Notes under the pieces: generated by a model
What the model was told of the DNA's origin: nothing
Databases searched by the model: none
The model's input: the letters and a program-made list of their open reading frames with translations, nothing else
Shown: positions 44,566-49,449 of the stretch, piece after piece
How positions within the stretch are numbered: position 1 is the stretch's first letter
How the letters are laid out: each line of letters starts with the position of its first letter
NCBI GenBank assembly: GCA_945861865.1
Contig: CAMAWN010000018.1
Location: 1 to 49,449 of the forward strand
DNA: 49,449 nucleotides
DNA from: Candidatus Kuenenia stuttgartensis
GTDB taxonomy: Bacteria > Planctomycetota > Planctomycetia > Planctomycetales > Planctomycetaceae
Reading direction: 5' to 3'
Translations under genes and position numbers: made by a program

Positions 44566-46893
44566 TTATCGAGCACGGCCACCATTACGCCACCAGCGAA
44601 GTTCGTTGGCTCCCCGTTCGGCGCAGGCGACGATGTCGAGGCGGCCGTCTTTGTCGAGATCGGCGAGGATCACGGTCACGGCGTTTGACCAGTTCTGCTT
44701 GATCGAGTGCTGCTTCCAGCCGGTCTTCGGATCGCCAGTGTTCTCGAACCACACGAGCCGTCCCGATGAACTCCAGCCGGTCGCGACGACGTCTTGATCG
44801 CCGTCACCGTCGAGGTCTCCGGCCACCGCCTCAAAACCATGATTCAAGCCGCCGGCGATCAGATGTTTTTTCCATTCGGTGCCGAGGCCCGGCTTCCCGA
44901 CATTCTCGTACCACGCGACTTGATGCGAATCGAGTGAGTTGGCCGCGAGTCCAAACGCCATCAGCACGTCGAGATCGCCATCCCCGTCGATGTCGGTCGG
45001 GTGTCCGTGCATCGGCCCGATCGTCTTGTCGTCAATGATTGTCTTCGTCCACGCTTCGGTTGCGGGCTTGCCGGAGTTTGCAAACCAGACGATTTGATTT
45101 GTCGTCCGCGCCGTGCCGAGCAAATCCGGCTTGCCGTCGCGATTGATGTCGGCGACAGCGATCGTGCGAGTCTCGCCAAACTTCTCCGCGATTTCGTGCC
45201 GTACCCATTTGTCGCCGTTGCCGGGACTGCCGACGTTCTCGAACCAATCGAACCGTTGACCATTCCAGCTCGACGAAGCCACGTCGAGATCGCCGTCGGC
45301 GTCGAGGTCTGCCAGCGCGACGTCATACGAACCGGGGACTTCCCTCGGCTGAGCGACGCGGTGCCGCTTCCACGGCTGGGCAATCGCCTCCTTGCCGGGA
45401 TTCTCAAACCAGCGGATGTCCGACAGAAGATTATCCACGATCACGATGTCCGGCCGACCGTCGCGGTTGATGTCGCCAATCGCGTGCCTCTCCATGCGAA
45501 TCGGCTGATCGCTCAGCCCCGCGTACTTTTGAACGAACGAGTGCTGGAATCCGCCCTTGCCGTCGTTCAGCAGCAGATACAGATTGCTGTTCGGCTCGGC
45601 ATCGGAGCTGGTCAGATCGAGATCGCCGTCGCCATCGAGATCGTGCGCCGCGCAGGCATACGAGTAGGTGTAATTGCCGAGCAACCGTTGTTCGATCAAC
45701 TTGAGCGGCCCGGCTTCAATCGTCTTCTGCGGTTCGACGACGGCGGACGGCTCGCCGCGCGGATCGAGCAGCGTCGTGATGACCTGGGCGTAAACTCGGT
45801 GCCCGAAGTCGTTCGGATGATTCACGCCGTTACCGGTTTGATCCCAGTCTTTCTTGAGTTCGAGGAAGCCCTCCCAGATCGTCGTCAGGTCCGCGAGCGC
45901 GACTCCTGGCTCGACGAGTTCCTTCAAAGCGTCACGGTACTGTGGAAAGACTTCGTGCTTGAGTCGCACCCAATCACGGTTGCCGAGCATCGAAGCGATG
46001 AGAATGAACTCGCACTCCGGCAACTTCTCGCGAATCGCCGCGATCGTCTGTTTCGTGGTCTCTTGGTACGACTGCGGCGAACGTCCTGCGGAATCGTTCA
46101 TCCCGAACGCGAGGATCACGAGATGCGGCTTGGCCTCTACCACTTGTGCGATCTGCGTCAGTCCCCAACCGGTGTCTTTGCCGCCGACCGAGAGATTCTT
46201 CATCTCGACGGGATTGCGGAACCGCTCGGCCAGTTGCCGCCGCACCAATTCGGGATACGCCGGCTGATACGGAGCCGCGTCGTACTCGGCCGACGCATTC
46301 GCTCCGGCCGAGATGCTGTCGCCGAGCGTCACAATCGTCAACGGTTGCCGACTGACCAACTTGGCCACCGATCGCGGCAGCATCTTCGGATCGAACTTTG
46401 GGACCGGCGACTTCCACAAATCCGGCGCGTGCCGGTACGAGATGCAGGTCTGCATCTCGGCATATTCGAGCCGGCCGCCGAAAAAGATTTCACCGTTGCC
46501 GTCTCGATGCGTCAGCTCGTACTTCTGAGTCTTCGCCGGCCGCCGTAACTCTGGCGTGGTTCGCGACGGAATCCGTGAACCGGCTGGCAACACGATCTCG
46601 CGCGAGTCCGGCTTCCAAACAAAATCCTTGCCGTTCTCAAAGGTCACGTCGCCGACGGAATTGCGAACCGCCAGCACTTCGCGAATCGGGAACAGCACCG
46701 AGGCCCGCGATTCACCGGTCTTCTCGTCTTTGATGAACAGCACCGACTCGCCTTCGCTGGTCTCGCCTTGCCAGAAGGGCCACAGGAGTTCGGCCGAGTA
46801 TTTCCACGTCGGCTTGGGAGACTCCTGAGCGAGGGCCACTGCCAACAGTCCGAGCGTGAGAAGACAAACAACGTGAGTTCTGGTCTGCAACAT
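44566..46893 (-). CDS. Secreted SGNH hydrolase with FG-GAP/VCBS propeller repeats
   Basis: The 775-residue protein has a signal peptide (VVCLLTLGLLAVALA, 8-22), a beta-rich N-terminal part, an SGNH esterase domain (GDSISAG at 191, NLSVGG, GMNDSAG at 264, GVNHPNDFGHRVYA at 356) and a C-terminal propeller with calcium-type FG-GAP/VCBS repeats (LDGDGDLDLTSSDAEPN, NRDGRPDIVIVDN, LDADGDLDVASS, IDGDGDLDVLMA, LDGDGDQDVVATG, LDKDGRLDIVACA), about 400-775. The last SGNH block has N-x-V-N-H rather than D-x-x-H, so the acid residue is not in the usual place. Ser and His are present. It likely acts on extracellular polymers. The start at 46893 follows the signal. Confidence 0.88.
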   Translation of the reverse strand: MLQTRTHVVCLLTLGLLAVALAQESPKPTWKYSAELLWPFWQGETSEGESVLFIKDEKTGESRASVLFPIREVLAVRNSVGDVTFENGKDFVWKPDSREIVLPAGSRIPSRTTPELRRPAKTQKYELTHRDGNGEIFFGGRLEYAEMQTCISYRHAPDLWKSPVPKFDPKMLPRSVAKLVSRQPLTIVTLGDSISAGANASAEYDAAPYQPAYPELVRRQLAERFRNPVEMKNLSVGGKDTGWGLTQIAQVVEAKPHLVILAFGMNDSAGRSPQSYQETTKQTIAAIREKLPECEFILIASMLGNRDWVRLKHEVFPQYRDALKELVEPGVALADLTTIWEGFLELKKDWDQTGNGVNHPNDFGHRVYAQVITTLLDPRGEPSAVVEPQKTIEAGPLKLIEQRLLGNYTYSYACAAHDLDGDGDLDLTSSDAEPNSNLYLLLNDGKGGFQHSFVQKYAGLSDQPIRMERHAIGDINRDGRPDIVIVDNLLSDIRWFENPGKEAIAQPWKRHRVAQPREVPGSYDVALADLDADGDLDVASSSWNGQRFDWFENVGSPGNGDKWVRHEIAEKFGETRTIAVADINRDGKPDLLGTARTTNQIVWFANSGKPATEAWTKTIIDDKTIGPMHGHPTDIDGDGDLDVLMAFGLAANSLDSHQVAWYENVGKPGLGTEWKKHLIAGGLNHGFEAVAGDLDGDGDQDVVATGWSSSGRLVWFENTGDPKTGWKQHSIKQNWSNAVTVILADLDKDGRLDIVACAERGANELRWWRNGGRAR

Positions 46894-46951
46894 GGGTGCT
46901 CCAACGTGGGGCTGTTTTTGCAATGCGTTCTGAGAAGACCCGCAAAGGAAT

Positions 46952-47005
46952 GTAGACGAGTCACTCCGTGACTCGAAGTTTCCAGCCACGGAGTGTCTGG
47001 TCTAC
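46952..47005. repeat. REPIN-like inverted pair with GTAG feet
   Basis: The left half GTAGACGAGTCACTCCGTGA folds with a perfect GAGTCAC/GTGACTC stem; the right half, on the minus strand, starts GTAGACCAGACACTCCGTGG. The unit ends 1 bp before the DUF1501 stop codon TAA (47007-47009). Confidence 0.85.
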
Positions 47006-47006
47006 T

Positions 47007-48452
47007 TTAGCCGAACAATTCTGTCAGCGGCTGGCTACCTTCCATGACAGGCATCGGGCGGCCGAGAGCATCGTGGACGCGAGTGTCGGGCGAGATGCCC
47101 AGAGCGTGAAAGATTGTCGCGCCGAGGTTCTGCGGGTTGACTGGCTTGTCCTGCGGATACGCGGCGTCCTTGTCCGAGCGACCGTAAATCGCGCCGCCGC
47201 GAATGCCCGCTCCGGCCAGCACGGCCGGGAAGCAGTAGCCCCAGTGATCGCGACCCCAATTCGCGTTGCCGCGCGGCGTGCGGCCAATCTCGCCCAGGCA
47301 CACGACCAGCGTTTCGTCGAGCAAGCCGCGTTGCTGCATGTCTTCCAGCAAGGCGGACAAACTTTGATCGAGACCCGGCAGCAAGTGCTTGCCGACGTCG
47401 TCCGAGTTGCGGTGGCTGTCCCAACTGTAGCCGTCCGGCGCATCCCACAAGGCGGTGACGAATCGCGCACCCGCCTCGATCATGCGGCGGCCCATCAGTA
47501 TCGACTGGCCGAACAAGTGACGGCCATAGCGGTCGCGCAACTGTGGTGATTCTCGGCGGATGTCGAACGCGGCACGCATTTTTTCCGAGGTGACGAGGTC
47601 CATCGCTCGTTCGCGCAGCCGACCGAAGTCACGCACGCCGCGCGATTGATCGAGTTCTCGTCGCGCGGTGTCGAACTGCGTCAGCAAGCTCTCGCGCTGA
47701 GATAACCGATCGAGTGTCATGTCGGCGTGCGACTCGACCCCTTCGACGCGGAAGGTCAGCTCGTCGTCGGTGCAGTCGCGGAAGTACGGGTTGTCTTTCG
47801 CGTCTCGCTTGGCAACCTTCGTCGCCAGCGGGTTGTAGCTCAGGCCGAGCCAACCGGCGTACTGCCCCGATCGGTCGTAGCCTTGGATGTGTCCCAACCG
47901 ATTCGGCAGGTAAACAAAACTCGGAAAGTCGCGGCGCTGATCGGCCGGTCGTTGCGAGTCAGCTCGCTGATCGAGGTACTCGACGACCGAACCGAACGCC
48001 GGCCAATCCTTCTCGGTCGCGTTGACACGGGCCGGACCCCGTTCGGCGGGAGGCATTTCGTGGCCGGTCTGAATGATGTGACAGGCGTTGTGGTCGTTCT
48101 GTCCGTGAGTCATCGTGCGAATTACCGCGAACTTGTCCGACATCGCCGCCAGCTTCGGCAGATGATCGCTGATGAGCAGTCCCGGCGAACGGGACGCGAT
48201 CGGCTGATATGGCCCACGAATTTCCTTCGGAGCCTCCGGCTTCATGTCGAATGTTTCGAGCTGACTTGGCCCACCGAACAGAAACACGAACATCACCGAC
48301 TTGGCTCGCGGAGCCACAACCGCCCCGGCTTCTTCGGCCGCGAGCAACTTCGGCAAACTGGTTCCCAGCAGCCCCGTTCCCGCCGCGCGAATCACATCGC
48401 GGCGAGTCAGGCCATTGCAAACTCGTTGGCCCATGCCTTGGATCGTGAGCAT
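47007..48452 (-). CDS. Second DUF1501 protein, Tat-secreted
   Basis: The 481-residue protein is a second member of DUF1501, clearly diverged from the one at 6853. It has a Tat-like signal (LTRRDVIRAAGTGLLGTSL, from 15), LFGGPSQLETFDMKPEAP, RTMTHGQNDHNACHIIQTGH, WDSHRNSDDVGKHLLPGLDQ, CLGEIGRTPRGN and GRDHWGYCFPAV. The conserved Asp/His pairs match the first copy. GAGGA lies 7 nt before the ATG 48452. Function is not established. Upstream of it lie a long REPIN-like element and the PD40-LamG gene on the same strand. Confidence 0.9.
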   Translation of the reverse strand: MLTIQGMGQRVCNGLTRRDVIRAAGTGLLGTSLPKLLAAEEAGAVVAPRAKSVMFVFLFGGPSQLETFDMKPEAPKEIRGPYQPIASRSPGLLISDHLPKLAAMSDKFAVIRTMTHGQNDHNACHIIQTGHEMPPAERGPARVNATEKDWPAFGSVVEYLDQRADSQRPADQRRDFPSFVYLPNRLGHIQGYDRSGQYAGWLGLSYNPLATKVAKRDAKDNPYFRDCTDDELTFRVEGVESHADMTLDRLSQRESLLTQFDTARRELDQSRGVRDFGRLRERAMDLVTSEKMRAAFDIRRESPQLRDRYGRHLFGQSILMGRRMIEAGARFVTALWDAPDGYSWDSHRNSDDVGKHLLPGLDQSLSALLEDMQQRGLLDETLVVCLGEIGRTPRGNANWGRDHWGYCFPAVLAGAGIRGGAIYGRSDKDAAYPQDKPVNPQNLGATIFHALGISPDTRVHDALGRPMPVMEGSQPLTELFG

Positions 48453-48470
48453 CGGAAAGTCCTCGCTTCC

Positions 48471-48568
48471 GTAGGTCAGGCATTCAAGCCTGACTCGAAT
48501 TGGCAATGCACGTCATTCACCAAACCACGTCCACCGTTGATCGGGTCAGCCTAGAAAGGCTGACCTAC
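48471..48568. repeat. REPIN-like inverted pair with GTAG feet and long spacer
   Basis: The left half has stem GTCAGGC (loop ATTCAA) GCCTGAC; the right half, on the minus strand, stem GTCAGCC (loop TTTCTA) GGCTGAC, each preceded by GTAG. The spacer is about 45 bp. The right foot provides the TAG stop (48565-48567) of the PD40-LamG gene. Confidence 0.9.
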
Positions 48569-49449
48569 TCCGTCAAAACCAGTTTGCGTTGCCGGTCGAA
48601 TTCCTGACGAACTTGATCGGCGGACAAGGCTCGTTGTTCCAAGCGGATTTCGTCCAATTGGCCGTGAAAGGGCTGGGATTTAGTCGCGACGTAGTGGCCG
48701 AACTCCAGCGGGTAGCCAGCGGCGGCTCCAATCGCGCCATCGTTGCGTGAGCTTTCGGCGGAGAGTTTGCCGTCGAGGTAGATCCGTTTGTGTTTCGCCG
48801 GCGTGTCGAACACGACAGCCACGAATGACCAAGTCTTCGGAGGCAGCGGTTGCTTTGCGGCGAGCGTGTCCCAGGCTTTGTCTTCGGCCGTGCGGGTCTC
48901 GAATCTCGGAATCGAATCGGTGCCGAGGTAGATGTTCCAGCCATGCTTCGACACCAAATAGCCATTGCCGGTGATCGACTCCGGGCGGACCCACAGCGAG
49001 ATCGTCAGCGGGCCGGTCAGCCGCAGGTCCGTCGCGTTGCCAGCCGATGCGGACGAAGTCTTGCCGTCGAAGGCCAACGCTCCGGATTTTTTGTTCGGGT
49101 GTGCGACAAGCTTGGCATCGGCGAGTTCCAGCGGATGCCGCCCCGCGCGGTCGCGGACCGTGCGCGCGTCGGACGTCTCGTCATCGAATGAGTAGTGCAA
49201 CACGAGATCATTCGGCGCGGCGGTCGGTGCAGTGGACTTCGCGGCGGGTTTGTCGGTGACGGCCAACTCGGTGGGAACTGGAGTTCGATAGACGTCGAAT
49301 CCGCCGTCGCGCATCGACACGAACGCGATCGATTTGCCGTCTGGAGACCACGCCGCGTGATCGTCGGTCGCCGAGTGCCGCGTGAGGTTCCGCTCGTCCG
49401 AGCCATCCGCGCGCATCAGCCAGATGTCGTAGTTGCCACTTCGGTTCGA
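48565..49449 (-). CDS. PD40-type propeller protein with C-terminal LamG domain, 5' end outside window
   Basis: The frame is open to the right edge (SNRSGNYDIWLMRADGSDE continues into it), so the start is missing; 294 codons are visible. The first part (IWLMRADGSDERNLTRHSAT, AAWSPDGKSIAFVSMRDGGFDVY) is the end of a PD40/TolB-like propeller. After a linker comes a LamG/concanavalin-like sandwich (LVLHYSFDDETSDARTVRD, GPLTISLWVRPESI, TWSFVAVVFDT, KRIYLDGKLSAES, FHGQLDEIRLEQRALSADQV). Secreted planctomycete proteins often have this order; binding of polysaccharide is inference. The TAG stop is a repeat foot. Confidence 0.85.
   Translation of the reverse strand, partial: SNRSGNYDIWLMRADGSDERNLTRHSATDDHAAWSPDGKSIAFVSMRDGGFDVYRTPVPTELAVTDKPAAKSTAPTAAPNDLVLHYSFDDETSDARTVRDRAGRHPLELADAKLVAHPNKKSGALAFDGKTSSASAGNATDLRLTGPLTISLWVRPESITGNGYLVSKHGWNIYLGTDSIPRFETRTAEDKAWDTLAAKQPLPPKTWSFVAVVFDTPAKHKRIYLDGKLSAESSRNDGAIGAAAGYPLEFGHYVATKSQPFHGQLDEIRLEQRALSADQVRQEFDRQRKLVLTE

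Noticed and set aside
45001..46548. 515-residue plus-strand open frame inside the SGNH/FG-GAP gene
   Set aside because: Antisense of FG-GAP repeats; no independent motifs or ribosome site.

Overview
The window looks like chromosome of a planctomycete (Planctomycetales-type, roughly 60% GC by eye). The reasons are two DUF1501 Tat-secreted proteins, a cysteine-rich YTV-type cell-wall protein, several large secreted esterase, LamG, FG-GAP and NHL proteins, a Tat-exported Gfo/Idh oxidoreductase, a squalene-hopene cyclase, and many palindromic intergenic repeats. There is no prophage, insertion sequence, CRISPR array, rRNA or tRNA that I can see. All names rest on reading motifs; no database search was run.

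Layout. 1-2.5 kb: a minus-strand block nuoH-nuoJ-nuoK-nuoL (complex I membrane arm, no nuoI), cut by the left edge. 2.9-6.8 kb: plus-strand genes for a cupredoxin-like secreted protein, a TIM-barrel sugar isomerase, a Trm112-like zinc protein, RfbC and PdxA. 6.85-11.8 kb: minus-strand DUF1501 protein, then UbiX, MenG/UbiE and a divergent UbiD (quinone biosynthesis), then a small coiled-coil protein. 12.1-17.3 kb: a 1012-residue secreted protein with a glycosidase-like barrel, and an FtsH. 17.35-20 kb: a fusion of two SGNH esterases and an alpha/beta hydrolase (minus). 20-25 kb: a membrane zinc ribbon, a sulfotransferase, a small membrane protein (minus), squalene-hopene cyclase, and a YhaM-type exoribonuclease (minus). 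25.3-27.7 kb: the YTV protein with a clear terminator, and a LOG-family protein. 27.8-31.7 kb: a plus-strand cluster (Gfo/Idh oxidoreductase, KDG-kinase-like PfkB, KdgF-like cupin, secreted alpha/beta hydrolase) that fits uronate use. 31.8-37.9 kb: a three-gene heavy-metal-type RND efflux operon (TolC, adaptor, pump; minus). 38.1-42.9 kb: an NHL protein, an aquaporin-like channel, PolX, and a D-threonine aldolase/D-serine dehydratase-like enzyme (plus). 43-49.4 kb: a truncated 3-methyladenine glycosylase gene, an FtsJ-like methyltransferase, an SGNH/FG-GAP protein, a second DUF1501 protein and the 3' part of a PD40-LamG protein.

The most striking non-gene signal is a set of at least 16 short palindromic elements. 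About eleven have 5' GTAG feet, or a close variant, on a hairpin, often as an inverted pair. This is the build of REP/REPIN elements mobilised by RAYT (TnpA-REP) enzymes. Their stems differ from site to site. In eight genes the TAG of the GTAG foot is itself the stop codon, and two convergent gene pairs take both stop codons from the two feet of one element. One element fragment lies in frame inside the ubiD-like gene, whose usual active-site blocks are also altered. Between the RND adaptor and pump genes there is an unrelated large inverted repeat built of heptamers.
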